Positions 12,286 through 28,052 of a stretch of 64,000 nt of DNA are shown here, one piece after another. The notes beneath the pieces are model-generated. The model ran no database searches and had not been told where the DNA came from. It saw nothing but the letters and a program-made list of their open reading frames with translations. The stretch is from Gyromitra esculenta (Eukaryota; Ascomycota; Pezizomycetes; Pezizales; Discinaceae), in the NCBI GenBank assembly GCA_038503075.1, contig JBCAML010000003.1, positions 2,542,001 to 2,606,000 of the forward strand, given 5' to 3'. Numbering within the stretch: the first letter of the stretch is position 1; every line of letters starts with the position of its first letter. The translations under genes were made by a program, and so were the position numbers.

Positions 12286-13354
12286 GAAGGCCAACTTCGC
12301 GGACTTGGAACTTCTGGAGATCTGTATCAAGAGTTGTTCTCAGGGACGGTCCCTGCTTCAAACCCCTCAAGATCTCGTACTGGGCCTATTGGATACATTC
12401 GTTCCTCTGAATATCAATTGCACAACTTCAATGTTGCTTTAACCGCTGCATGCAGAGCTCAGAGGTAAATGGCCGAATGGAGTAGAAAAGTTGGGCAAGC
12501 AGCCCTAATTGACCGTTTTCGAGAACTTCTAAGCGTCATTCCATTTTCTCGTAGCAACCCAAAGACGCAACAGCGCTTAATCATGGCAATATCGAGCGTT
12601 AATAGCATACATCATACAAATATCTTGATTCAAACCATTGCCGGTCCTCCAATTAATCCAATTCGCAAATGTTGATGCTGCAGGAGCAACTTTCTTGTGG
12701 ACGTATCGGCGGGCAGCAAAGCAATTCTTCCAGCCTGTTGCGGCGTTTGCTCGTAAATGTCTCCAATGCCTGTCTGTGAAGCCACAGTCCTATCTGTCAG
12801 TCGGATTGGTCATTTCTGTGGTTTTTTCTTATTTTAATTTCCCTCTGCGTTTCCATCTTCCGCTTTCTGTAGTACTTTCATACCTACCTTTTTCTTCTTT
12901 CCTTCTTCTCTCAAAGCTTTCTCTTTCTCCCCTCTTTCTTTATTTTTTTGGGCAAGACACACATCATTCCTCTCCCCTGTTCGTTGCGACCGCCGCGTTT
13001 GCACGCCTTTGCTTTCCCCGCCAACAACGACCAGCCAACATACTCAGCCCTTAGGTCGACGACCAACCCCCCCCAGAGTCCAACATCACCCCCCAACTGT
13101 AAGCTCACTGGAAAGGAAGTCCACCCTCACCGTCCCCTTCCCCTTACCTGACAACGCCACTGTTGTCGGGCAATTTGGAGGCCTGAGCCAGTTCGTCTTG
13201 TCTGCAGGCTTCGACCCAACGAAGTGCAGCTGGTCTCGAGGTTTGGCGTCGCTGTCTTGGTATCAAAACAGCCTTAGGCGCACCTAGACAGCGCTGAAGA
13301 GATTGTTTCGTTTCCCCCCACCACCACTACAGAACGGATCTCTCGATACATATC

Positions 13355-16576
<3,222 letters not shown>

Positions 16577-18164
16577 AAATAAGGTAAAGGTGATTTTTAA
16601 TTATTTTTTTTCCGTAAAAGATGGAAGCAGGACGATTGGTGAAGGGAGGGAATTTGTTGTTGTTTTGTTTTTTTGCATTGAAATACGAGCAGTGTTATTT
16701 TTCGTTGGGCTCGGTTATGATTGTGTATGATCTTATGATGTGGGCGGGAGAACAAACGTCTACTTTACAACCCATCCCCTGCGCCGAGATGAACAAATTG
16801 TCCGATGGATTGAGGATTTTGGCTAAGTTGTGGGAGACGAAGTGGATGGAGATCCTGGGAGGGGGTGATTGGATAGCTGGATGGATACATGTTTCGGCAA
16901 CGTTGGAAAAAGGACTTGGATCATGGCCACAGTGGGGGATATTGGAAAATGACTCTTATATGGGAACCAAGGAGGGTTGGAGGCTTCTTCTCTTTTGTAC
17001 ACCTTAATTCATTACCACAAATTCCTGTTTTTCTCCCTCCTCTTCTTTACCCCCCTTTTTTTCCTTGACTACACCATGCATATCATTATGTCGGGTTGAA
17101 CGGGAAGGGGGCTTTCTTTTTTCCTGATGATGATCGAGGCTGGATTCCTCCTACTATTTGGAGGGCCTCGTTGTTACGATGTTATGAATGCTGCGAGTGA
17201 CGAGCCATGAGTCGAGAACGATAACTATCAGTAGATTTATCCTTTGCAGATGGTCGAAGGGTGGCCCCTAACTGGTTGTATACATTTAGGTTTGGGTTCT
17301 AATGATGACGATGACGATGTGATGATATTTCTTTTCTGTTTTTGTCTTCCCTGTAAGCTATTTAAGGTGAAAAACAGGTAGTTGTTGCTTTCTTCAAGAA
17401 TACATAGGTGCATATAAGCTGAAAGTTTGCTCTAACCCAAAATACCTATTGTGATACGCATCAGCTATCACAGTCACCATGAATACAGTCACAGTCGCGC
17501 GGCCTTCTGGACACTTGATGCTTCTATTGTTGTACTATGTTCCCCCAAGTGGTATATACCATTGGCCACGCCGTGGATTATGAGTCAACTTAGGCACCTC
17601 ATTGACCGAGAAATTTTATCGGGCCACGTAGATTCACAATTAATGATGAGGTTTTGATTTATATATGCGCCCGGGAGACCTAATGGGGTACCGATTGGCA
17701 TTTCTATAGCTCCCCTTTAACATTTGGGATGTCATTAGCGAAGCTGATGCTGTTGTTATAGTTTCTACTAGTGATAAGCCATGACGCTTCACATTTGTAA
17801 ATCCCTGAAAAATGAATACGTAGCTGAAGACCTCCTGTGTATCCATTTTCTACCAATCATTTAGAGTAATTAAACTTTTCAAAAGGAAAGAATAGACGTT
17901 ATAAATACGAGTACATGTAGCTGTGACCTACTGTGACCCGAGGCTCTTAGGGTTAGAAGCGGGGATAGCCCTGGCCACACACATGATTATTTTTTTTGTG
18001 TTCAAGCTTCAACTTCACTCATCACACCCCCCCCACTTTATCGACGACTGACGAGCGCCCCGGCATCGAGCCCATTTAAGTATCAGCTGCGTGAAACGCT
18101 CCCAGCAGTTTCCACATCTCGGTCCATACGAAAGAGAGAGAAAAAGCAACACATACCCGCCATC
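16577..18164. other. Intergenic region: YAK1 3' flank and NIP1 promoter
   Basis: No gene is supported. The first part is T- and G-rich and includes a 128-codon open frame (16621-17007) without conserved features, best read as YAK1 3' UTR. One TACATGTA octamer is at 17912. A short C-rich run near 18027 precedes the NIP1 start. Confidence 0.6.
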
Positions 18165-20960
18165 ATGTCTCGATTTTTCCACGGTGGTCTTGGCGACAGC
18201 GACACCAGCTCCTCCGACGAAGAACTCTACTCCGAAGAAGAAGAGGAGTCAGAGGCCGAGGAATCTAGCTCCTCGGAATCCGGTACTGAAGAGTCCGCTG
18301 AGGCAGAGGATTCCGACGAAGATGAAGGTGGTTCGCGATTCTTGAAAGGTGGACGGGGTGCAAGTGACGATGAGAGCGAAGAGGGCGACGAGAGACGGGT
18401 CGTCAAGAGCGCAAAGGATAAAAGAATGGAGGAGATCGAATCTTGTATCAAGCTTATCGAGAACGGGCAAAAGATCAATGATTGGGTTGTTATTTCTGCG
18501 GGTGTGTACATGAACTCTTTAATACCGAGTGCGGGGGCGGGGTAGTATGGTGGGGCAACTATCGTGATAAGAGGATGCTAATATCAATGATCCAGAATTC
18601 GAAAAACTCAACAAGTTCGTTGCGAAGTGGCCTCAGGGCTCGCCCGCGCCAAAGATTTACGTTAGAATCGTTGCCGACCTGGAGGATTTCATGAATGACA
18701 CCCTCAGAGACAAGGTCGCTGCCAAGAAGATGAACGCTGCCAACGCTCGTGCCCTGAACGCCATCAAACAGCGCCTCAAGCGCAACAACCGTGGATATGA
18801 GAAGGAAATCGAGGAGTATAAGAAGGATAAAAGTGCTTTTATGGTGGAAGAGAAGGAGTTTGAGATTGTGCCGGTGAGGCAAGCGCCAGTGCTCAATGGG
18901 GGTGCTGCTGCCGAGGAAGACGAGGACGATGATGGCTTTACAGCTGTCGGAAGGAGCGGTAAAGCGTTGACGTTCACCCCAGAGAGTATCTTTAAACATT
19001 TGAGGGGAATTATCGAGGCGAGAGGAAAGAAGAACACCGATAAGGGCGAGCAGATCAAGGTCATGGAAAAGCTGTATGAGGTTGCTCAGACGCCGTATCA
19101 GAAGATCAAGGTCCTTTTGGCGCTCATTTCCACTCGTTTTGACCTTACTTATGGTGCTCTTTCTTATATGTCCTCTGAGCAATGGAAAGCGTAAGTTTCC
19201 AGGTACATATTCACCAGTGCCCTTGGGCTTGGGGCTGATAATCGCTTAACAGTGCCGAGAAGGAATTTAATACCCTGTTGGAGGTTCTCGAAGCCAATCC
19301 TGATTACGTGGTAATTGAAAATGCCGAAGAATGGGACGATGATGAGAAACAACCCGTTCCAGCCCCCGGTGAAGTTCTCAAGATCCCCGGAAGTGTTGTT
19401 TCCTTCGTGGACAGACTTGATGACGAACTCACCCGTTCTCTGCAACACATTGACCCCCACACCACCGAGTATATCGACAGACTTAGTGACGAGGGTGCTC
19501 TCTACACTACTATTCTTCGAAATCAGCTATATCTAGAAAGGCTACAGAGGAATCAGAACATTGCTACCGACGAGGCTATCAACCGTGTCATTATGCGTAG
19601 GTTAGAACATTTGTACTTCAAGGTAATGATTTTATATACACTATTTTTTCAAATGCCAAGAACTAACAACGTGTAGCCTGAACAAGTTATTGTTACTGTC
19701 GAAGAAAATGCTTGGAAGTCGATTCCCGCAGGTTTTGATTCCGCAATTTCGCCCAAGAAGGCCTCCTCTGCTGCCAGCGACCTCCTGTACACTCTTTGCA
19801 CCTACCTCTATAAGCACGATGCCACGGTTCTCCGCACACGTGCCATGCTCTGCCATATTTATCACTATGCTCTGCATAACAAATTTTACAAAGCCCGCGA
19901 TTTGATGCTCATGTCGCATTTACAAGAGAATATCCACGTCGCTGATGTCGGCACCCAAATTCTCTACAACAGGACTCTCGTACAAGTTGGGCTCTGTGCC
20001 TTCCGTGCCGGTTTGATCTACGAGGCTCAGACATGTCTACAAGAGATCTGCGGAACGGGTAGATTGAAGGAGATGTTGGCCCAGGGTGTCCAAATCCAGA
20101 GGTACTCGCAAGTTAGCCCAGAGCAGGAACGCCTAGAACGTCAGAGACAGCTTCCTTTCCACCAGCACATCAACTTGGAACTTCTAGAATGCGCATATCT
20201 TACTTGCTCCATGCTGTTGGAAATCCCGGCTCTAGCCGCCACCGGCTCCTCACCCGATTTGAAGAAGCGCGTTATCAGTAAGACCTTCCGAAGGATGCTC
20301 GAATACCATGAGAGACAAATCTTCACTGGGCCCGCGGAGAACACTCGAGACCACGTCATGCAGTCTGCCAAGGCGCTCGCTGCCGGAGAGTGGAAGAGAT
20401 CAAGTGAGCTCATACATGCGATCAAGATCTGGGACCTCCTACCAGAACCCCAAAAGATCAAGGATATGCTCTCGGAGAAGATTCAGGAGGAGGGTCTACG
20501 AACATATCTCTTCACTTACGCTCCGTTTTACGACACTTTGTCAATTTCCCGGTTGGTGGAGATGTTTGATCTCTCGGAGCGGAAGGTCTCGGCCTTGGTC
20601 AGCAAGATGATTGCCCATGAGGAAATCGCTGCTGCCCTGGATCAGGTCAATAATGCCATCATCTTCAGGAAGGGCGTTGAACTCTCACGTCTTCAGACAT
20701 TGGCCTTGACACTGAGCGACAAGGCTAGTGGTCTAATGGAGATGAACGAACGGGTTTTGGAGCAGAAAACCCAGAGCCAAGGCGGCTTCCCGGAGGGCGG
20801 CCAACGTGGAGGTGGTGGCAGAGGCGGAAGGGGCGGTAGACGTGGAGATCACGAGGGAGGAAGGGGCGGTAGGGGCGGCGGGCAAGGCAGGGGTCGGGGT
20901 AACAAGAACGTTCAATTTAACCAACAGTCTGGCTTCCATGGGGGAGCGATGAGAACGTAG
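18165..20960 (+). CDS. NIP1: Eukaryotic translation initiation factor 3 subunit C (eIF3c/Nip1)
   Basis: Four exons (18165-18501, 18596-19190, 19253-19622, 19677-20960) join in frame to 861 residues, close to the usual fungal length. The start [13 protein letters not shown] is followed by a Ser/Glu/Asp-rich segment, as in eIF3c, where it binds eIF1 and eIF5. The eIF3c N-terminal domain follows ([34 protein letters not shown]). The body ends in a PCI domain ([18 protein letters not shown] through [20 protein letters not shown]). The last 55 residues are Arg/Gly-rich ([11 protein letters not shown]), a possible RNA-binding or methylated tail. eIF3 is the cytosolic scaffold for 43S preinitiation complex assembly. 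All three introns are short with clean GT-AG borders. Confidence 0.97.
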
Positions 20961-21588
20961 TTATTTCATTTTTTTCATCTAGCAAGTTTTTTTGTAGTAC
21001 ACGGTTTTACGACTCCACCCCTTTCTCTTCTTTTTTTTCTCTGTTGTAACCTTTGGGGGTAAATCTTTCTGGGAATCATTAAAAAAAAGTTCAAATCAAT
21101 CATTATGTACTTAGGCATTCACTCCTTGGGGCATGCGTACAAGGAAAAATGGAAATGGGGGAGGGTTTTTTTCTTCACGGGAATTATTGGATCCGAAGTT
21201 TCCGTCTGTGCCGCTATTTGTGGATGGATAGACGAAACGGAATTTCTTCAACAGTAATTCTTCAAGGCTTTTGCCGAGATAGCGCAGCGGTAAAGAGCGA
21301 TTGATGAACGCATGTCTTTTGTTTTAATTGTGTAAGCCGGCCTGTTGTCCTTCATCTTCACCTGTGATATCAATCCGTGGGATATGCGGGCTGTAGGATA
21401 AACGGGAATGCCGTCCCAGAGTGCAAGTAAGTGCGAGTACACATCACGCATCCTCGTGACCGCCATCTGTGTGTGGATAGAAAAAACCCCCGTTTTTATT
21501 ATTGGCATGCGATGCGGTGTAGCCCCGAGATGTGCGCACAGCGAGCCTCACTCTTATTTCCTATACAATAATAACAACACATGTGATA

Positions 21589-21807
21589 TACCGTACTATC
21601 TCGGTCATAATGAACACGCCCGGGCCAGACTAGATCAAAATACTTAAATAAAAACCGTCATATCCGGAGATTCGGTTGCTTGTTAGTTGTTGACTCAGGA
21701 AGCCATTTCTGATATTACCTTCTTTCAAGCAGCTTTGTGGGCTTTGTGAAGGTCGATTTGAAACCGCCTAGCCTGGTCGTGTTCATTATGGCCGAGATAA
21801 TACGGTA
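21589..21807. repeat. Fold-back inverted repeat (about 42-nt arms, about 135-nt spacer)
   Basis: Arm 1 (21589-21630) and the reverse complement of arm 2 (21766-21807) share a 30-nt core with only two mismatches, beginning TACCGTA(C/T)TATCTCGG. The arms then continue at lower identity. Nearly all differences that I count are C/T or G/A transitions. No open frame or target duplication was recognised, so it may be a decayed MITE-like element or a plain inverted duplication. Confidence 0.6.
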
Positions 21808-24696
21808 CTCTACGATACTCTCTACTTTCCACACCGCATGTGCATGTATGTAGAGTAGAGTACATGTACGGGATTGTACCACCCAGATTGTGTATTTTAA
21901 GACACGGAGGCTTCATCAACCCCCCCCCGCATGCCGTGGGTGAGGTGGTAGGTATCCGTACTCCGAAGGGCGTGGTGTACCTGAATTGTACTTCCGTTTT
22001 TAGAGTACGAATCCAGAGACATGGCTGCCGCACAGTTATCCAGTGCGGTAGATACACTTTGTAACCCTGTATCCACGTGAAAAGGAAAGAAAGAAAGAAA
22101 GAAAAAACGATCAAAGTTATGGGCACTTTTCTAACCACCCCGCATATGGCGGCATCTGAAGGTGTGTTGTTGGTGGGAAATTATCGAAATTGATGCAGGC
22201 CAGGTCGCACAGGGCACAGGAGCAGGAGGGCAAACACGAGCCAGAGCACATTCCGGGAGCACCTTCGTCCGTCCGTGATGAACATCCGCCCATCCATCCG
22301 TCCATCCTCGGTTTATTTCGAATTGGAGATTTTGGAGGAGAGGGGGGGATGGGTTTTCCACCTTCCAAACAGGTATTGCGTATGTATCATGAAGCATCAC
22401 TCATCTCTGAACCTCCTCCGCGGTCTCCCCGCCCCCCCTCCGCGTGGTATCGCCTCTTTCAGTGTCTTTCAGATTTCTGGGAATCACCCAAGCCAACCAG
22501 GCGAACACATGGCAATTAATGATCGTCGACTGGGAACAGTGAGCCTGTAGTGTTGGGGGATCCGAGGCTGCTCGAGATATCGGGTGAAGGGGGCGGCAAG
22601 GGTCTCCCCACTTCTACTGGACTCTAGAAAAACCCCTTCTTGCTGGTTATGCTCCTATCACACCAAATGCCGGTAAAGTACCCTAGGGCTCCGCTTTTCT
22701 CCCCACCCTCCCACCCCTGTCTCCAATGCTGTGTTTCGTCTCGGCTCCTTTCTTTGAGATCCCTTCCCACTTTGCTCTCATCAACTGTCATCGGATTCCT
22801 TACGAGATTCGATGCCCCTTCCGGCTGCGCTTTCTATTTCAGTTGCGTCGATGATGTTTCCGAACCGTATCGCATATATTGTAGTGGATTACGTTACGTA
22901 CATGACGATACGATAGGATATAATTAAAAACACGCGTCTTGCGCGCGGAGGGGGGAATGTATCGTTTTCAAGACCGGTGACGTCGTAATTTGATCTGATT
23001 TTTTTTATTATTTTTCCGCCCTCCTCATCTGCCAGTTAGACAGATACATGTACTTCCTCACTCGGAGATGTATCCGTTTTATATATGATCATCTTTGATA
23101 TAGGAACGCAAAGTAAATAAATTGGTAAGCCCCACGTTCGGCTAGGGGAGGGCGGGGAAATGGCGCAAACAAAAACGTAACTGTGCCGTTATATACAATA
23201 CATACAGTAAGGCTGAGGCTCGAGGGAAGAAGCCCGGGGTTTATTCGCGGTAAATTAGGGCGCTTAAAAAAGAACAGATATTGCATATCCGGGAAATAAA
23301 CATAGAAATCCCAGTAAAGCCAAAAGATGCTTGTCCAGCAGTGCTCCTGCATGAAAAAAAGGGTTTACGGTCGAGGAATCCGGAAAGATCTTCGCGCGCC
23401 AAATCATCAGATGAACACTCACCCACACCGCCAGCCAGTTGAGTGAATAATTGTAGCAGAGTGTCTCTAAAAAGGAAATGCCCAAACAAAAACGCAGTCG
23501 GGTTAAAGATCCACACACATCAGGACGGAGCAGAACCGAAACCTGAGTCGAAGTGACAAAGTTTCCCACTTATGACAGAGTAAACAGCGCAGGCAGTATG
23601 TATAGGTCCGTGCCACAGGATACGGTGGGTGAGTCGGTAGCCTAGAGCAGTGTTGGCCTAGGTTGGATGAGTGGGCATGTCTCCTCGCTCCGTTCCGAGC
23701 TTACCCTAGCTAATTGGCTCTTTTCGCGTCTCTTGACCACGAGCGAATGCTGTACCAGGTGCAGGGGCAAGTCTGGCGACAGGTGGCGGTGCAGTTCTTT
23801 TCTCGGCGAGCTCAAACTCATTTGAATTTCATGCTTATGCCGACCAGATTTATTCGCAATTTAATACACAGCATTCTTGGTCCATCGGACCTTTTTCCCA
23901 GGTCTTGGAGAGCTGTGGAGGGGAAGAAGCAATTGGGATTTCTTACTCGCACCGCCACCCCTACACCCTTGTTCGTACCTAAACGACCCTGAGCTGCATG
24001 CTGCATGCTAGTGAGACATCGAGTGATACCACGTAGCACTACGCAATGGCCGCTGACTCCGCCCACTGTTTATCACCGCCGGTGATTTTCGAGACCCTGA
24101 CCATGCCATGCTACGCCTACCTATCAATTCAACATCAGGCACCACTCGCCACGTCTCTGGATTACAGTCAACAGTGAACAGTCAATCCCTCATGTATAGA
24201 TTAGGCAGTTCTTTGCGTTGCCTGTGCTGCCTAGTTGATATTCCAAATTACCATTTTTAATAGCATCCGTCTGCTATTGGCGGTTCAACACATATATGTA
24301 ATCATGTGATATCACTCGCCACCGACCCCCCCTCCCCTCCTACGTGTCGAGGCTCTTGTGCACGAACAGGTATCAAGGTTCTTGTCTAGTTACTTGATTA
24401 CTTTATCCCCCGCCACAGGCGAAGTCTATGCCGATATCTAGAAAGCCCTGGTCTAACCTCACTGCGCCGTACGCTAGTAAGCCCTAGAATATACCCGGAG
24501 AACGGGTCCTAAATCTGTCTAAGATAGTACCCCCCACTGGCCGAATACGGGATAAAAGGAAGGACTTACTAGAAGGCTTATATTTCCAACACCATCTAAA
24601 GACGGCTGCTTGCGGGTTACTACGGTCAATAGTAGAGAACACGCGCAGAGTTTAGCCCTCTGGCTGTGTTTTGTTATCCGTCTCGTTTTTCGTGTT

Positions 24697-24740
24697 TCGT
24701 GGTTTTGTGGTTTTGTGGTTTCATGGTTTCATGGTTTTGT
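24697..24740. repeat. Short tandem units of GTGGTTTT / ATGGTTTC type
   Basis: Five imperfect 8-10-nt units repeat in a row: GTGGTTTT twice, then GTGGTTTC, ATGGTTTC and ATGGTTTT. This is non-coding microsatellite-like sequence in the large gene-free block. Confidence 0.6.
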
Positions 24741-27700
24741 AATGGATAAATTGTACTTACGTTCATTCTCCCCACCGAGGAGTAAATATAGGATACAGGA
24801 TATAGGATATCGCCCGGGAAATAGATACAAGAGCTAAACTATCGCTATCAAAAACCGAACAACGCTTCCAAGAAACTAACTAAGCCAGCGCTAACAACGG
24901 GAGCGGGCCGCCATAGTCCGTACCATCTATCTGCCCTCACCTTAGTGGAAGGCGGGGGGAATAGCCTTACGTGCGCGTTTAGAGGTGCAAAGAGGGGTGT
25001 GGCTCACCACGTGGGTGGTAGATAGGGGCGATAACATTCGTGGAGAACGTGCGTGCCTGCAGTGGACTAAGGACTAAGGATCTAAGGTATCGAGGGAAAA
25101 AGAAAAAAGCAAACTTACGAAGGAAAAAAAAAAAAACTCCACGAACATCGTACCGATATCTTAGAGGATGAGTTTTGAACGTACGATAAATCACCCTCCC
25201 ACCCCCAACACGTCAGGGTCGGTTACTGAAACCCATTGAAGCTTTCCCGACCTCCTTACGAAATGAAATGGGGCGATGCGATCGATCGGAGTTAATGGTT
25301 GATATAATAATAGTTATTATTTTAGCTAGGAACACGTGATTGAAGGGAGGATGGCTTTTAAGAGAAACGAATTAGAGTTTCATACCTATCGTAGACGTAT
25401 TTAGAAGCTGGCGTTTACCTCGTATATATATATCTCTCTCTCTCTCAAGAAGTGGGGAAATATCAGATCTATCATTAGAAACATATAACGGATCGGTATT
25501 ATACCCCACCCCTACTATATTATAATCAAGAATACCGGTTTTCGGGCTGATTATAATTCCCCAAAATGCTCCTGGTAGAATTTCAATTGCAATATCTCTC
25601 TCTTTGGATTCAGACCTGGTCCATGGTACACACCGACGATATGTCTAACGCTAAAGGCCCGTGCGTGGGTAAATCTAATAACCATGTACTTTCTACTCTA
25701 TCTATTATCTCCATCTATCCCCCTCCCCCCCCGTCTATCGAGCGCTAAGAATGTAGTCTACAGCAGTGTGTGCATAATCCGACATGGGTTTATTTATTCT
25801 CTTTCCCCAAATTCCGCTACTTACCGAGCGAGCCCTAGTTACTTTGTTTCGTGGCCCCCCCTTTTCCTTCGGCCATGAGCGATGGATAGATGACACATGA
25901 GCTACTAACGAAAGCATCTGCATGCTACATATTGGTGATAAGGGGTACATGTTTATTGGGGCGTACAAAAAAAAAAAACGCAATTTATCGGTACTGCACC
26001 ATGACCGCAACATACTTTCCCACCCACCCACCCCACTCCATCGCCGCCGGAGACCCAGGGAAATAGGGGGCTATATGCCTATCAATATCAACATATCCTT
26101 GATCGAGATATACTGAGGTGAGGAGAAAGCAAAAAAAAAAAAAAGCAAGAAAAAAAAAGCTGTGTCCGTGGGGGGTTTATTACTACTACTAAATGCTGGC
26201 TCTCTCACTGGACGACTTGTGCGCGCACACACACATATATATTTCAATTACCCATCACCAATGCGAAAGGGAATAAAAAAACATATATATTTTCCCCCTT
26301 CCTACATGTACTCCTCCCCTCAGGTTTTTTCCAGAGCGCAAATACTAGACCTTCCTAACCGAAGAATTCCGCAAACTCGAACCCACTTTGATATTTTCTT
26401 CCTTCCCTCCCCTACCTCCCTCCACTCCAAACCCCCCCCCCCCCACGTACCCCAACCCACCAACCAATACCCCGAAATACAGCACACCGGTAAATTAAAC
26501 CCATGCTTAATCTCGGTACCACACTTTCCGTATCGCGTTTTTTATATATATTGAATTGGAACTATACTAAACACGGATTTAACCCAAATCAAGGTACACA
26601 AGGTCCTTGCTATTTTATTGATTAATAAACTTCACGATTTCAGCAAGAAGAAAAAGAAAAAGAAGAAAATTCAAGAAAAGAAATAATAATAATAGGTCAA
26701 TCCCCCAAAAAACCGAGCTAGTTAACTAAACAGCAAGCAAAGCAAAGCAACGACACTTACTACACTTTGGTCTTAAGCAAAAAAAAAGGAAAGCCCCCAC
26801 ATCATGGAACCTGAGATAGAAGCGCACTAGAAACACTAACAACTGCAAGAACCCAAGAAAAAAAAGAAAGAAAATCCTATTAAGAAGCTCGCATGCGCAG
26901 AGAACATACGCCCTTCCAAAAAAAAAAAAAAGCATGTGCTAAACTTTTCGCGTGCTAGATTCTAGCGCGAGGCGTTAGATAGTCGATACCGCAAACCAGG
27001 TTTTCGGACAGACAAGGCAAACCGGATGGCGTAAAGAAGCTTCTTTCTCCAAGCGAAAAGATAAAAATGTAGCGGCGTAGACTATCTCTGTCGTTGAGAG
27101 AAAAAAAAAGCAAATCAATAATAATCCCTTTCTGCTGCCGCGCTTATTGACCGCACCCGCAAAAAATAAATAAATAAAAAAGAACTTCATCAAAATGTAC
27201 ATAACGACAGCTCACACAAAGCAAGCAAAAGGGTCGGTTGCGGTTTATTTACTCATTATTTTACAAATCTCACAGGAAGTAATTATTAACAAACAGACCC
27301 CAAGTGAAAGAAAAAGAATTGGGAGCTTATCGACCAGGAATGAGAAAAGTTAAAAACAATAGACAGCCACCCTGTAAAAAAAAACATGTGCAGAGAAGGA
27401 TTAAAAAATGAAACAAAAAGAGACTGGGTTTTGGTACAGGTCCCCCTCTTTCGCGTTGTTTCTCTCCCTGGTTATCTCACTACCTGAAGTCAGGTTCGCT
27501 GGGAACAAAAAAAAAAAAAAACGATAAAAGGAATAGATGTAACCGGACCCCCAATCTAAAGAGAAAAAATAAAATAAACCCCGCCCCCTAATGAAAAAAA
27601 ATACAGCAACAACATACAGGTGAGATCTATGTTCCCCAGATCCCCGTCGAATGTTTTCATTTTCAAGCGAGAAAAACCAGAACACGCGAGGTCAAAAAAG

Positions 27701-28052
27701 ATAAACATCGAAAAACGGGACAGCTAATCACAAGATGGTAGACAATTTGTAGTAGGGTGATTGATCTTGCCAACGGCAAAAAAAAAATAACAAGAAATAG
27801 AGAAAAAAGCAAACGTTGATTGTGATACTGTTGACAAATACGTGGGGGGGAAGGCCTTCGTTTTCCCCGATCCTCCACACGTAAAAGCACCCCCTAAATT
27901 GACAAGGTTGAAAGCAAAAAGGAAACCGTGACCCTGGAATAAGGAGACAGTCGTCACACATGATGTCGTGAGTTTTTCTTTATTGAAAGGTATAGTATTT
28001 ATAAAGGTGAGAGTTGCTAGCTGACGTAGAACATTTCCCCATCTGGTGTGAT

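Larger units (their letters stand above)
11605..13354. other. Bidirectional intergenic region between RAD26 and YAK1
   Basis: The region separates two divergent start codons by 1.75 kb. It holds the duplicated ATCACGTGATGTTG motif. From about 12830 to 13100 the plus strand is C/T-rich, which fits the YAK1 promoter and 5' UTR. A 156-codon minus-strand open frame (11659-12129) starts only with GTG and overlaps the RAD26 promoter, so I do not call it a gene. Confidence 0.6.
20961..28052. other. 7.1-kb gene-free block between convergent NIP1 and CON7
   Basis: No gene could be supported on either strand, although NIP1 and CON7 converge here and their 3' UTRs must take part of it. Open frames stay under 140 codons, and many of them begin with non-ATG codons. 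The block holds a fold-back inverted repeat (21589-21807), TACATGTA octamers (21861, 23045, 26303), GTGGTTT-type tandem units near 24700 and a TA/TC microsatellite at about 25420-25446. It also has a run of 14 C near 26436 and many A-runs of 8-15 nt (25 to 28 kb), which would read as T-runs beyond the CON7 stop. Confidence 0.55.

Noticed and set aside
16621..17007. 128-codon plus-strand open frame after YAK1.
   Set aside because: It lies in the probable YAK1 3' UTR, is Trp/Gly/Phe-rich and resembles no family.
21272..21375. A-box-like TAGCGCAGCGGTAAAG resembling an initiator tRNA or tRNA-derived SINE head.
   Set aside because: No B-box at the required distance and no cloverleaf. The nearest weak match (TGATATCAATCC) is too far away.
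23240..23570. Possible spliced small membrane protein on the minus strand, with good-looking donor (GGTGAGTG) and acceptor (TTCATGCAG) and hydrophobic readings in more than one frame.
   Set aside because: No ATG opens a suitable frame upstream, and I could not choose one frame by similarity. Splice-like signals of this quality arise by chance.
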